6,237 nucleotides of DNA from Gammaproteobacteria bacterium UBA7803 (GTDB lineage Bacteria; Pseudomonadota; Gammaproteobacteria; Pseudomonadales; Azotimanducaceae), in the NCBI GenBank assembly GCA_002480525.1, contig DLCH01000006.1, positions 257,032-263,268 of the forward strand. The letters are read 5' to 3'. The notes beneath the pieces were generated by a model that had not been told where the DNA came from, searched no databases, and saw only the letters and a list, made by a program, of their open reading frames with translations. Below, piece after piece: positions 6,179 through 6,237 of this stretch (its first letter is position 1; every line of letters starts with the position of its first letter). The position numbers were made by a program, and so were the translations under genes.

Positions 6179-6237
6179 GCTGGTGACGCGGCCCGGGCAC
6201 GGCAGGGTTCATTCCCGGGATCGACGCACGGCCGTAC
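6179..6237 (+). repeat. Mosaic repeat, copy 2 (cut by window end)
   Basis: Bases 6179-6202 repeat the 24-base head exactly, 428 bases after copy 1. One 29-base version of the tandem unit follows, then CCGTAC at the last base. Against the head plus the second unit of copy 1 it differs by two mismatches and one missing base over 60 positions. It stops exactly where the left hairpin arm begins in copy 1. Confidence 0.9.

Larger units (their letters stand above)
5742..6237. other. Gene-free, repeat-rich region downstream of dapC
   Basis: No open frame here shows a recognisable domain, a convincing ribosome binding site or gene-like conservation. The short frames overlap on both strands and are built from repeat units. 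The stretch holds the repeats listed separately plus a segment at 5940-6117 in which I see only one small hairpin: GGGTGTC (6071-6077) with GACACTC (6083-6089), loop GGGGA, one G-U pair and no T-run. Nothing resembles a tRNA, CRISPR array or transposase. Confidence 0.7.

Noticed and set aside
5751..6237. CRISPR array
   Set aside because: The 30-bp units are directly adjacent with no spacers, and the remaining copy is over 350 bases away.

Overview
The window holds one end of a housekeeping block typical of Gammaproteobacteria and then runs into a repeat-rich, gene-free stretch. DNA is GC-rich throughout by eye, with codons ending mostly in G or C. Gene order (rpsB on the minus strand, diverging from a plus-strand map-glnD-dapC run) matches the arrangement I recall from Pseudomonas, and the proteins resemble gammaproteobacterial versions. 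I infer a high-GC gammaproteobacterium and cannot name a genus.

Layout: 1-751 (minus) is rpsB, ribosomal protein S2, complete at its start and cut by the window edge within its acidic C-terminal tail. 752-1021 is the divergent control region. It contains the S2 mRNA leader, with two possible hairpins (one touching the Shine-Dalgarno sequence), and an AT-rich island near 957-969 that is the best promoter candidate for both directions. 1022-1810 is map (methionine aminopeptidase), 1807-4542 is glnD (PII uridylyltransferase/uridylyl-removing enzyme) and 4539-5741 is dapC (succinyldiaminopimelate aminotransferase). Both junctions are four-base GTGA overlaps in which the GTG start of the next gene shares bases with the TGA stop of the previous one. 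The three genes are therefore very probably one transcript with coupled translation.

The block combines protein synthesis (S2, N-terminal Met removal), nitrogen sensing (GlnD reads glutamine and modifies PII) and the glutamate-consuming transamination step of the diaminopimelate/lysine pathway. All catalytic motifs checked are intact.

5742-6237 has no credible gene. It is a mosaic of repeats: two 30-bp tandem units, a perfect 21-bp inverted repeat (26 bp with one mismatch) enclosing a 52-base loop, a direct repeat of the first segment 428 bases further on, and a diverged (about 78%) copy of the hairpin loop sequence. The window ends inside the second copy, so the array probably continues. 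This is the least explained part of the window. I see no sign of a new defence or enzymatic system.
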